Positions 26,979 to 36,900 of a DNA stretch of 64,000 nt are shown here, piece after piece. The first letter of the stretch is position 1, and every line of letters starts with the position of its first letter. A program made the translations under genes and the position numbers. The notes beneath the pieces were generated by a model. It was not told where the DNA came from. It ran no database searches and saw only the letters and a list, made by a program, of their open reading frames with translations. Origin of the DNA: Rhodopirellula baltica SH 1 (GTDB lineage Bacteria > Planctomycetota > Planctomycetia > Pirellulales > Pirellulaceae); assembly GCF_000196115.1 (NCBI RefSeq), contig NC_005027.1, positions 4,216,001-4,280,000 on the forward strand, read 5' to 3'.

Positions 26979-27890
26979 CTAGAAGTAGCCGCGTTCTTTT
27001 TTCTTTTGCATGCCGACGCCGCCTTCGTCTTGGTCGATGATTCGACCTTGGCGTTCGCTGGTTCGGGTCAGCAGCATCTCTTGGATGACTTCGGGCAACG
27101 TTGTCGCCTCACTTTCGACGGCCCCGGAGAGCGGATAGCAACCCAGCGTTCGGAAACGCACCATGCGGGTTTCTTCCTTTTCGCCTGGCAACAATGGCAT
27201 GCGATCGTCATCTCGCATCAGCAACAATCCGTCACGATTGACGACTTGGCGAGGCGCTGACAGATACAACGGGACGATCGGAATGTTTTCCATATGGATG
27301 TACTGCCACACATCCAACTCGGTCCAGTTGCTCATCGGGAAGACGCGAATGGACTCGCCTTTGTTGACGCGTCCGTTGTAGAGATTCCAAAGTTCGGGGC
27401 GTTGGTTCTTTGGATCCCAGCGATGCGATTTGTCGCGGAAACTGAAGACGCGTTCTTTTGCACGGCTCTTTTCTTCGTCACGGCGAGCCCCACCAAACGC
27501 GGCGTCGAACTGGTATTTATCCAAAGCCGCTTTCAGAGCGTCCGTCTTCATCAATTCAGTGTGACGCTCGCTGTCTTCCCACGGGGGAATATTAGCTTTC
27601 AGGCCTTCTTCGTTGATGTGGACCAACACATCCAGCCCCAACTTCCCACGAACATAATTTTCGCGGTGCTCGATCATGTCCTTGAACTTGTACGTCGTGT
27701 CGACGTGCAGCAGCGGGAAGGGCAATTTAGCGGGGTAAAACGCCTTCAGAGCCAAGTGAAGCAGCACCGCGGAATCTTTGCCGATCGAATACAGCATCAC
27801 CGGTTTTTGGAATTCCGAGACCACTTCTCGGAAAATATGGATGCTCTCGGCCTCGAGCTGTTTCAGGTGAGTGAGGCTGTAATCGGACAT
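26979..27890 (-). CDS. cysD: sulfate adenylyltransferase subunit 2
   Basis: CysD is the catalytic PP-loop subunit of ATP sulfurylase, which makes APS from sulfate and ATP with CysN. The 303 residues match the family. Visible features are [13 protein letters not shown] (PP-loop), [36 protein letters not shown], and the C-terminal [22 protein letters not shown]. It lies first in cysD-cysNC-M3 peptidase. PAPS produced here could feed sulfotransferases or assimilation; no reductase is in this window. Confidence 0.96.
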   Translation of the reverse strand: MSDYSLTHLKQLEAESIHIFREVVSEFQKPVMLYSIGKDSAVLLHLALKAFYPAKLPFPLLHVDTTYKFKDMIEHRENYVRGKLGLDVLVHINEEGLKANIPPWEDSERHTELMKTDALKAALDKYQFDAAFGGARRDEEKSRAKERVFSFRDKSHRWDPKNQRPELWNLYNGRVNKGESIRVFPMSNWTELDVWQYIHMENIPIVPLYLSAPRQVVNRDGLLLMRDDDRMPLLPGEKEETRMVRFRTLGCYPLSGAVESEATTLPEVIQEMLLTRTSERQGRIIDQDEGGVGMQKKKERGYF

Positions 27891-27995
27891 AGATATTCGA
27901 AATTAGGTGAAAACGATTCGGGTTCGCCGCGTCATCGAGCGCAGCAGTATAAACGGGGTGCGGAATCGATCCAGTCGGAACTCGATCCAGCGAAC

Positions 27996-28691
27996 TCAGC
28001 CCTTGTTTTTCTTCGTCAGCTCCAAGATCACACCACGACTGGCGTCGGCGGCCTCGGGCGAGTCTCCCTCTTCGGCTTCCGCCAATTCGGGGGCGACACT
28101 CCCCAACGGGTAGGTCGCAACAACGCGGAGTTCAAGACCTTTGAGCACTCCGTGATGACGGGCTTCACCCCGTTCATCGACCCACTTGGGACCTTTGATC
28201 AGCAACAATCGATCAAACTGGCTCCAGTGAGGCTCGACCCAGCGGCAGAACTTTAGAAGGCTGCCAACGGCTCGGCTGACGATCGTGGTGAAGCGAAAAT
28301 CTTCCAGCAAATCTTCCCCGCGAGCCGCATAGACCGGGACGGGAAGATTCAGTTCGGTCACCAATTCGTCCAACACCTTGGCTCGTTTGCCAACCGATTC
28401 CGCCAAAGCGACGTCGATATCGGGCCGCAACATGGCCAGTGGAATACCGGGCACGCCATTTCCGCTGCCCATATCCAGGACTTCTTCGCCAGGCTGGATC
28501 AACTGAGCCAATTGCAAGCAATCGCGTAGATCACGCGTGACGAACAAATCCCACGTCGTGTGCCGGGTGAGGTTGATCTGCTCGTTGTACCGCCACAGCG
28601 ACTGCGCGTATTGCTGCAGCGACATGCCCAAAGGCTCATCGAGCTCGAGTCCGAATTGTTCCAAGGCCGTTTTGAATTCTGCGTCAATCAT
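27996..28691 (-). CDS. rsmG: 16S rRNA (guanine527-N7)-methyltransferase
   Basis: RsmG methylates G527 in the 530 loop of 16S rRNA. The 231-residue protein has the SAM-binding motif VLDMGSGNGVPGIPLAM at about 70-86, the AESVGKRAKVLDEL helix, and FTTIVSRAVGSLLKFC of the family. A C-terminal acidic stretch (ELAEAEEGDSPEAADA) is unusual. The N-terminal NEQINLTRHT block agrees with the usual NxxxNLT. The usual neighbours gidA/mnmG are absent. Confidence 0.93.
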   Translation of the reverse strand: MIDAEFKTALEQFGLELDEPLGMSLQQYAQSLWRYNEQINLTRHTTWDLFVTRDLRDCLQLAQLIQPGEEVLDMGSGNGVPGIPLAMLRPDIDVALAESVGKRAKVLDELVTELNLPVPVYAARGEDLLEDFRFTTIVSRAVGSLLKFCRWVEPHWSQFDRLLLIKGPKWVDERGEARHHGVLKGLELRVVATYPLGSVAPELAEAEEGDSPEAADASRGVILELTKKNKG

Positions 28692-28888
28692 GCCCGCAGG
28701 TCATACCAGGGGCGATCGAAGCTGGGTAGCGGAACAGTGGCCCAGAAACCCCGAAAGGCGACAAAAACGGCCACGCAACGAACTTCGAGGGCCGAAAACG
28801 GGCCGGCGGCGTTGGCGAATGCAAGCCGCGGCGATCCGGCGGCTGATTCTATCCTCTTGCGAGAACGCTCCGATACAGTCAGGCCGAT

Positions 28889-30172
28889 TCACTCGGGAAG
28901 ACTGAAATTGATCGGTGGAGCCGATTCCTTCGATTCCGTGGCTGGAGCGGCTCCTTCGGCCTTCGGTGCATCCGCCTTCGGCGATTCCGCCGGTGCAGCG
29001 GCACTCGAGTCTTGGTAGCTCACCGCGGAGTTGCTGCCAGGAACAACAGGTTGCTGTCCGCTTGGCTGGGTCGCACCGGGCATTGCGTAGCTCGGTGGAG
29101 CGGCATAGCTGGGCGGTGTCTGGTTGGCGAGGTGAGCGGGTGCCGAAGCAACCGTGGCCACAGGGCCCGCCGCCGCACCAATGTTTTTGCCAGGAGTCGC
29201 CGCGGATGCGATGTTGGCCGCCGGCGAAGTCCCCAGACCTGGGTTCAACTGAGCCAGCATTTCGCGAGAACGGTCAATGGCACGTTTGGTCGCCGGGTCG
29301 CCTGCCGCAGCTGCTTCATGCGTGACAGCTTGCTGCAGGTGAATTTGGGCGTCTGCGTTCTGGCCTTTCTTGTAGTGCAAGAACGCCATGTTGAAGTGAG
29401 CCACAGCGGGTTTGTTGTTGGCCGCCAAAACCTTGAAGGCCTGTTCGCTTTGTCCCGATTCGAAGTGCACGCTCGCCAAGTTGTTGGCGTAACGCGAAGT
29501 TCCGGGAGCCAGTTCCAACGCACGTGCCAAGGTTTGCACGGCCATCGGGTGCTGCCCCAATTTGCCCAACGTCAGCCCCAAGTCGTTGTAGAGGGCAGCG
29601 TCGTTTGGATTCTGTGCAATTGCTTTTTGAAAGAATTCAGCCGCTTTGGAGTGATTGCCTTCACGAAAGTGAAGACGAGCCACACTTGTCAACGCGGAGG
29701 CATGATTTGGCGCATCTTCCAATGCCTTGGAATAGCTTTCCATGGCTTTGGTCAAATTGCCGGTTGATTCCCAAAGTTGTCCGTTGGCAACCAAGACATC
29801 GGGTTCCAACTGTCCAGGTTCGTTTTCCAACGAGAGCGGATCGCTGTTAACGTCGGACGAACCTCGGTTGAACCAACCAGCGACCGTTCCGGTGGTCTTG
29901 CCCCAAGCGTTCTTGGTCGCGGTGCCGACGCCGCCGGCAGCTTTGCCCACCGAGTCACCTGCCGAAGCGATGAAGCTGGGACCTTTGTTGGGTTCGCTAA
30001 CTGTTGCCGTGCTTTTGCTTGCGAACGGATTCATTGATGCCAAGGACATCGAACGAGTTGCGCAACCGGTTGAAGTCAACGTGAGGCAACCACCCACAAC
30101 CAACGAGAAAACGAGTTCACGCTTGGCTGGGCGAGTCTTGCGAGTTGCGTTTGGCTGACGTGTGGCGTCCAT
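28889..30172 (-). CDS. TPR-repeat lipoprotein
   Basis: The 427-residue protein has a signal sequence and a possible lipid-attachment cysteine C37 (TSTGC). The stretch at about 120-290 holds four or five tetratricopeptide repeats (GNLTKAMESYSKALEDAPNH, GNHSKAAEFFQKAIAQNPND, LGQHPMAVQTLARALELAPG). The last 130 residues are a disordered Pro/Ala/Ser/Gln tail. TPR domains bind other proteins, so this is probably an envelope scaffold or secretion-associated protein; the partner is unknown. The 5' side (30226-30249) contains an 8-bp hairpin. It may be linked to Tad/type II-like secretion as similar planctomycete TPR lipoproteins often are, but nothing here proves it. Confidence 0.8.
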   Translation of the reverse strand: MDATRQPNATRKTRPAKRELVFSLVVGGCLTLTSTGCATRSMSLASMNPFASKSTATVSEPNKGPSFIASAGDSVGKAAGGVGTATKNAWGKTTGTVAGWFNRGSSDVNSDPLSLENEPGQLEPDVLVANGQLWESTGNLTKAMESYSKALEDAPNHASALTSVARLHFREGNHSKAAEFFQKAIAQNPNDAALYNDLGLTLGKLGQHPMAVQTLARALELAPGTSRYANNLASVHFESGQSEQAFKVLAANNKPAVAHFNMAFLHYKKGQNADAQIHLQQAVTHEAAAAGDPATKRAIDRSREMLAQLNPGLGTSPAANIASAATPGKNIGAAAGPVATVASAPAHLANQTPPSYAAPPSYAMPGATQPSGQQPVVPGSNSAVSYQDSSAAAPAESPKADAPKAEGAAPATESKESAPPINFSLPE

Positions 30173-30742
30173 GTTTCACACTTCGATGAGGAGCATTCGT
30201 GACCGGCCATTGCAACCGGCTCCGCCCGTTTCAAACGTATGTGAAACGGACATTTCGATGGAAAATCCGATCACAGCAGATCATTCCATTGGCAATGATC
30301 GACCATTCACTTGACCAACTTCAACGACTTTAGCGTCCACAACGATTTTTCTGAAAATACTTCTTCAGACACATGTGAGCGTTGCGAGACGAACGCTGCT
30401 GTGCAACCGATTCAACTCAACGTTGCGGATTGTGAAGCCACTGCGGCATTCTTATCGGCCAGAACTCGTCATCGATTCGATCCAATTTGGCCCCAACGCC
30501 AGGTTCTTCGATCCACCATGAAACACGGTGAAACCCGATTCGCGATCGCGACGCGTGACCGGTAGAGACCCTCGATGACAACCACTCGGCGAGTTCAGAT
30601 CTTTGAACGGGAGCGATCTAAACGAAGCAGGTGAGCAGCAAGTCCGCCCCGCGTTCGCTGACTTGACGTTGGCCACAGCGTTGAGGCTCGAACGACTGAT
30701 GGTTTGCTCTCAATCATTCCGTCTCCGCGTCTCGACAGCGAA
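30173..30742. other. intergenic region with a hairpin
   Basis: About 570 bases without a convincing gene; an 84-residue plus frame (30311-30565) shows no family features. CCGTTTCA (30226-30233) and TGAAACGG (30242-30249) form an 8-bp stem around an 8-base loop. It lies upstream of the TPR gene on the minus strand and could be part of its 5' untranslated region. Confidence 0.45.
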
Positions 30743-31114
30743 TCAAGAACGCTCGGGCAAGGCTTCCATCAGCATTTGATACAACACCAAACGTTCGTTG
30801 CCGTTTGCCAACGCTTTGGACTCAATCAATCGCGACTGAATGACATCGGCCGAGACATTCAACCCGGCCAATAATTCGCGAACTTGTTGCCAGGTCGGCA
30901 ACCAGACCATCGACGCGATCAAGTGATCCATCGATTCGCTACGACGCAAGAAGTGTTTCAGATCGAGGATAAAAAAAACCCGATCGTGAAACGGTGAATC
31001 GTGTTCGATCAATGGTTCGCCGTCCCACACAAAGTGCCCCGGCTCGGGTTGCCAAGGCAACCCGGCCGCCTTCAGTTCGTGGGCCAACTGGATCTCTTCG
31101 GCAGAGTATCTCAC
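30743..31114 (-). CDS. conserved-looking hypothetical protein coupled to topA
   Basis: The 123-residue protein has no recognised domain. Its composition is balanced and protein-like, with an N-terminal helical part (SAEEIQLAHELKAAGLPW), a WDGEPLIEHDSPFHDRVFFI stretch and a C-terminal helix (LVLYQMLMEALPER). The start is GTG 31114, which overlaps the topA stop by four bases (GTGA), so translation should be coupled. It may be a partner of topoisomerase I or simply a passenger; the coupling is the only evidence. Confidence 0.65.
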   Translation of the reverse strand: MRYSAEEIQLAHELKAAGLPWQPEPGHFVWDGEPLIEHDSPFHDRVFFILDLKHFLRRSESMDHLIASMVWLPTWQQVRELLAGLNVSADVIQSRLIESKALANGNERLVLYQMLMEALPERS

Positions 31115-33849
31115 GACGACTTCTTGATGATGCCTTTCTTCTTCGCGGCTGCTTTGGCAGTTTTCTTTTTAGCGGCCTTCTTCTTCGCCGTTTTCTTTTT
31201 GGCCGCCTTCTTAGCCGTCTTTTTCTTGACCGCCTTCTTCTTCTTTTTCTTCTTCGTCGGCCCCTTCGCGGCACGTTCCGCTAACAAGTCGAGAACGCTT
31301 TCGAAAGTCATCTCTTTCGGATCAGTGCCGCGTGGGATCGACGCGTTGGTTTCGCCGTCAGTCGCATAAGGACCAAAGCGTCCTTCCAAAATCTTGATCT
31401 CGTTCTCGGTGACCGGGCTTGGCTTTTCGAACTTCTTGATTGGTTCTTTCGGTGCGGCGCGTCCACGAGTCTTGGGTTGCTTGAGCAACTCAATCGCCTC
31501 ATCAAACGTCACATCCAAAGGCGACTTGTCAGCCGGCAAGGAGCGAGTTTCCTTGCCACACTTCACGTACGGACCATAGCGTCCGTCGTGAGCCAAAATG
31601 GGCTCTTTCATTTCCGGATGCTCACCGAGATCCCGCGGCAACGAAAGCAGCTTGCAAGCCATTTCCAAATCGACGTCTTCGACCGCAATGGTTTTCAGGA
31701 TCGACGCGTTCTTCTTTTCTTCGTCGTCCTTCTCGCCCATTTGGACGTACGGACCGAAACGACCGGCCTTGATGTAAATCGGTTTGCCTGTTTCCGGGTG
31801 AACCCCCAAAGGCTCATCTTCGCGAGCGGCATCCTCGAACAATTCCATCGCACGGGCGAGAGTCATCTCGTCAGGTGCCATCCCCTCAAGGATCGGAGCC
31901 TTGCGTTCGCCTTGTTCCAAGAACGGCCCATACTTTCCGACTCGTACAAAAACCTCTTCGCGGTTTTCGCCTTCGGTTGGAATCCCCAACGAGAACTTCG
32001 CCGTGACGCGTGGATCGATTTCTTCGATCTTGCTTTCCAGACGAGGTTTCAAACCAATCGCAGCCTTCTCGTCTCCGGTCGGTTCTGTTTCGTCACCGAA
32101 ATAGAAGCGTTTGAGATATTGCAAGGACTCAGCCTCTTGGCGGCTGATCGTGTCCAGGAAATCTTCCATCTGGGCCGTGAAGTCGTAATCGACCAATGGC
32201 TCAAAGTGGGTCTCCATCAAACGAATGACACTGAATGCCGTCCAACTGGGGACGAGCGCGTTGCCCTTCTTGTACACGTAGTCACGACGCTGAATCGTAT
32301 CGATGATCGACGCGTAGGTACTGGGGCGACCAATTCCTTTCTCTTCCAATGTCCGCGTTAGCGATGCTTCGCTGAAACGCGATGGTGGCTGAGTGGTGTG
32401 GCTTTTGGGATCCAAAGTCGCGACCGACAAACCATCGTTTTCATTGACCGCTGGAAGCAAACGCTCTTTGTCCGCGAGTTCGGCTTCGGGATCGTCGCTG
32501 CCTTCGACATAGGCTCGTAAGAAACCTTCGAACAAGATGCTCGTGCCGCTGGCGGTGAACGTGGTGCCTCCGCCTTCGATCGTGACGCTGATGCGTTGCT
32601 TTTTTGCATCGGCCATCTGGCACGCAACGGTTCGCTTCCAAATCAGTTCGAACAAACGGAATTGGTCTCGGTCCAATTCGTTCTGAACCGCACCAGGAAC
32701 ACGGAACGGAGTACCCGCGGGTCGAATTGCTTCGTGAGCCTCTTGCGCGTTCTTGACCTTGCCTTTGTAGACTCGAACCGAGTCGTGCAAAAATTTCTCG
32801 CCGTACTCACTGCGTACCAAATCCCGAGCCGCGTTGATGGCTTCCTTCGACAACGTGGTCGAGTCAGTACGCATGTAGGTGATGTAACCGTTTTCGTACA
32901 ACCGCTGGGCCGCTTGCATGCAGCGACGAGCGGTGAAGCCGAGCTTCCGGTTGGCTTCCTGCTGCAACGTACTGGTCGTGAAGGGAGCCTTGGGGCGTTC
33001 GGTGAACGGTTTGACTTCCACCTTCGCGACGCGGAAGTTTTCCTTTTCGAGCTTCTGCTTCAATTCCTTGGCCTGTTGCTCGTCCATTTGCAACAGTTCG
33101 GGATTGATCAACTGGCCGTTGGTCGAATCAAAATCCTTCCCGGTTGGAATTTTTCGACCATCGACGGTCGCCAACATGGCGGGCAGCGAGTCGCCATTGT
33201 CGGTCGTAAAGATCGCTTCCAGATCCCAATAGGTCGCATCGTGGAAGGCGATTCGTTCACGCTCACGTTGAACGATCAATCGAACCGCGACGCTCTGAAC
33301 GCGTCCGGCCGATAGACCACGCCCAACCTTTTTCCACAGCAACTGGGAAACGTCGTAACCGTACAAACGGTCCAGAATCCGGCGGGTTTCCTGTGCACGA
33401 ACCAAACCATCGTCAATTTCACGAGGGTCTTCCAACGCGTGTTGGATCGCTTCCTTTGTGATCTCGTGGAAAACCAAACGGTGAACGGGCACCTTCGGTT
33501 TCAGCAACTCAAAGAGGTGCCAGCTGATCGCTTCTCCCTCGCGGTCTTCATCCGTCGCGAGATACAGGCTATCTGCATCCTTGAGCGCGGCCTTCAATTT
33601 GTCGACTTGTTTCTTCTTGTCCGCCGGCACGATGTAAACCGGCTCGAAGTCTTTTTCGACGTTCACTCCGAGGTACGCCCAAGGTTCTTTCTTGAACTTT
33701 TTGGGGATATCCTTGGCCCCGCCTGGCAAATCCCGAACGTGTCCAACGCTGGCTTCGACCTGGTAACCGCTTCCCAAAAACTTCGAGATCGTCCGGGCTT
33801 TCGCGGGCGATTCGACGATCACCAAACTTTTGCTGGTCGATTTGGCCAT
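31111..33849 (-). CDS. topA: DNA topoisomerase I with lysine-rich tail
   Basis: Type IA topoisomerase relaxes negative supercoils. The 912-residue protein (ATG 33849, MAKSTSKS) has the TOPRIM acidic motif DEDREGEAI at 100-108 and the catalytic Tyr325 in ITYMRTDS. The C-terminal part has no CxxC zinc fingers; instead it has four copies of a GRYGPYV-type repeat (KVGKYGPFL, KAGRFGPYV, HDGRYGPYV, LEGRFGPYA) separated by 60-120 residues. The last 50 or so residues are a Lys/Ala-rich tail (KKTAKKAAKKK pattern) resembling histone H1-like tails, likely binding DNA. ATG 33921 is an in-frame alternative, but 33849 fits the family. It is followed by a coupled small protein. Confidence 0.95.
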   Translation of the reverse strand: MAKSTSKSLVIVESPAKARTISKFLGSGYQVEASVGHVRDLPGGAKDIPKKFKKEPWAYLGVNVEKDFEPVYIVPADKKKQVDKLKAALKDADSLYLATDEDREGEAISWHLFELLKPKVPVHRLVFHEITKEAIQHALEDPREIDDGLVRAQETRRILDRLYGYDVSQLLWKKVGRGLSAGRVQSVAVRLIVQRERERIAFHDATYWDLEAIFTTDNGDSLPAMLATVDGRKIPTGKDFDSTNGQLINPELLQMDEQQAKELKQKLEKENFRVAKVEVKPFTERPKAPFTTSTLQQEANRKLGFTARRCMQAAQRLYENGYITYMRTDSTTLSKEAINAARDLVRSEYGEKFLHDSVRVYKGKVKNAQEAHEAIRPAGTPFRVPGAVQNELDRDQFRLFELIWKRTVACQMADAKKQRISVTIEGGGTTFTASGTSILFEGFLRAYVEGSDDPEAELADKERLLPAVNENDGLSVATLDPKSHTTQPPSRFSEASLTRTLEEKGIGRPSTYASIIDTIQRRDYVYKKGNALVPSWTAFSVIRLMETHFEPLVDYDFTAQMEDFLDTISRQEAESLQYLKRFYFGDETEPTGDEKAAIGLKPRLESKIEEIDPRVTAKFSLGIPTEGENREEVFVRVGKYGPFLEQGERKAPILEGMAPDEMTLARAMELFEDAAREDEPLGVHPETGKPIYIKAGRFGPYVQMGEKDDEEKKNASILKTIAVEDVDLEMACKLLSLPRDLGEHPEMKEPILAHDGRYGPYVKCGKETRSLPADKSPLDVTFDEAIELLKQPKTRGRAAPKEPIKKFEKPSPVTENEIKILEGRFGPYATDGETNASIPRGTDPKEMTFESVLDLLAERAAKGPTKKKKKKKAVKKKTAKKAAKKKTAKKKAAKKKTAKAAAKKKGIIKKSS

Positions 33850-33942
33850 GAGCAAGAACGAACCGATTCGAGGTGGAAAGATGGGGGTTTCAGAAGTGCG
33901 TGACTCGGGTTTGTCGCTCAAACCTGTCGCCTCGTCAACACG

Positions 33943-36900
33943 TCAGGTCGAGGACCGCGTCCGATCCAAGTGCGTTTTCAAGAACGTCTTCAGCTTTCGA
34001 CTGCGTGCATGATCCACGTCAGTCAAATGAAATGTCAGCGTCACGCGTTCAGCATCGCTGAGGTCCAACGTGCCGGTGTCGGAGCGAGATTGAAGCACAT
34101 CCAAAGCCAACAATTGCTCCAAATCGATCGCGGATTGCGGCCCGCTCAATTTCAGCCGGACACAATTGCTCACCTTGGTTTCGACTTCCGCCCAGTGAGG
34201 CAACGGAACGTCCTCTTCGCCCGATTCTAGCCGAACCGACACGCGGTCCGGGGCAGGGTACTCGACCGCACCCTCGCCGGCGACGTTTGACAACATATCT
34301 AGCAAACCCTCGACCAGCTCGAGCGGCCACTGAGGCGGTGCGTTCTCAGGAAAACCTTTCGGCAACGTGTGCCACCGACGTCCTAAGGCTCGCCAAGGTT
34401 GCAGCAAGGCGTTTGCCGAATCGCTTTCGGTTTCGACCTCCGCATCGTCTGCCAGCAACGAAATTGGCTCGGGCGAATCCACACGAAGAACGGCTTTGGG
34501 TTCCCTTGCGATCTCGTTCGTTGTCGCTGCAGCGGAATTGGACTCCAACACTCGGCCGTTCACTGCGGGTTGCCAATCTAGCACCTCACGCGGCTGAGCC
34601 GTTCGCGTTCCCGCCAGTGCATCCGCCAAGAACGGCGCGGTCGCGGAAACCCATTCGTCGCTTTCGCGATTGACCGGGTCCGCCTTCGCAGCCAAACCTT
34701 CTGGGGTTCCGGCAAAGACGACCTGCCCACCATGGACTCCGGCACCAGGCCCAATGTCAACCAACCAATCGCAGCACTTGATGACGTCCAAATTGTGCTC
34801 AATCACGATCACGGAATTTCCGAGCTCGACCAAACGCTGCATCACAACCAGCAATTTTTCGATGTCACCGAAATGCAAACCCGTTGTTGGCTCGTCCAAC
34901 AAGTAAATCGTGTGCCCGGTTGCTGGACGAGCCAACTCGGCCGCCAACTTCACCCGCTGGGCTTCTCCACCAGAAAGAGTCGGAGCCGATTGACCGAGCG
35001 TGACGTAATCCAATCCAACATCACAAAGCGTTTGAATGACGCGAGCGATGCGTGGATGCGATGCAAACAACTCGACCGCTTCGCCGCATGGCATCTCCAA
35101 CACATCCGCAATCGATTGCCCATGCAGTTTGACTTCCAGCACATCCTCGTTGTAGCGTCGTGCACCACAATCGTCGCAAGGCACCCAAACATCTGGCAAG
35201 AAGTGCATCTCGATTTTGCGTTGTCCGCTGCCTTCACACGATTCGCAACGACCACCAGACACATTGAAACTAAACGTTCGCGGCGTGAATCGGCGTTCAC
35301 GCGCGGCTGGCAGTTCCGCAAAGAGCCCACGAATCAAATCAAACACGCCGGTATAGGTCGCCGGGTTGCTGCTGGGTGAATTCCCCAGCGGTGATTGATC
35401 GACCTGGATGACCTTGTTGACGTACCGCAGACCATCGATCGCATCGTGCTGACCGGGTTTCACTTTGGCCCGGTGCAGACGCCTGGCCAAAACCGGATAG
35501 ACGATGTCGTTGATCAACGAGCTTTTGCCGCTGCCGCTGGGGCCCGTGATCGCAGTCAAAACGCCCAACGGAATGTCAACGTCCACGTCTTGAAGATTGT
35601 TCTCACGAGCACCTTTGACAGACAAAAACTCCACCATCGGCTTGCCCGATTCAGAGAGCACCGGACGGCGAACCGCGGGCAACTCAATCTGTTTATCGCC
35701 CAATAGGTAAGGCGCCGTGACAGATTGGTCGGCTGGTTCCACCGCGTCGGGTTTTCCCTGTGCGACGACGCGACCACCGTGGCGACCGGCTCGAGGCCCA
35801 AAGTCACACAAATAGTCGCTTCCTGAAATCACATCGTGATCGTGTTCCACCACCAACAACGTGTTGCCTTGATCTCGCAGTCGGTGCAGCGCCGCGAGCA
35901 ATCGTCGGTTGTCTCGCGGGTGCAATCCAATCGTCGGTTCATCCAGCACATACAACACGCCGCATAATCCACTGCCGAGTTGCGATGCCAAACGAATTCG
36001 CTGAGCTTCACCGCCCGACAAGGTTGGTGCACCGCGATGCAAGGTCAGATAGTCCAGTCCCACGTCTCGCAAGAATCGAACGCGCGATTGGACTTCACGA
36101 ATGAGCTCACCCGCGATCTTCAATTCGCGACGATCCAGATCCCAAGAATCGACTTCTTCGGACAATCGATCCAGTGGCATGTGCACCAAGTCGCCGATCG
36201 TCAAATCTCGAAAACGAACGGCCGCTGAGTCATCTCGCAAACGCGAACCGTCACAAACCGAGCAATCAATTTCGGCCACGAACGCTTCCAATCGCATTCG
36301 CAATCCCGGCGTCAAACGAGACGCTTCCTCCAATGCGGGGTAGAACCCTTTGAACTGGAACCGAAACAGCACGTTGCCTTCACCAAAGTGATCGCGTACC
36401 TCTTCGGCGTGTTCATTTTCAGAAGATGATTTTTCATCGGTCGTGTCGCCTTGCCGAACTTCGACCCAACGCGGCCCCAAACCGTGGAACAAAAGACGAC
36501 GCTGTGACACCGTCAGCCGATCAATTGGTTGATGGATCGGGATACCCGTGGTGCGAGAAAGAGCCCGCAACATCCACCGACTGACCGCGTGATCGACCGA
36601 CGGCCACAGCAATGCGGCACCGACTGCCAACGTTGTCTGAGGCGTTCCCATCAAAGCAGCCGGATTCGTGCCCGTCTGCGTCCCCAATCCTTCGCAACCG
36701 GGACACCAACCAATGCCAGAGTTGAACGAAAAGTGGTGCGGGGTCAATTGCGAGAACGAACGCCCGCAGGACTCACAAACCAAATGCTGACTGTGTCGAA
36801 GCACATGCCAATCCCGTTCGGGTTGGTCCGAATCCGCGATCGCCACATCCAACACACCGACACCCAGCGACAACGCTTGTTCGACGCTATCGCTGATCCG

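Noticed and set aside
31477..32361. 294-residue plus-strand frame opposite topA
   Set aside because: Antisense shadow of the topA C-terminal repeats with no family features.
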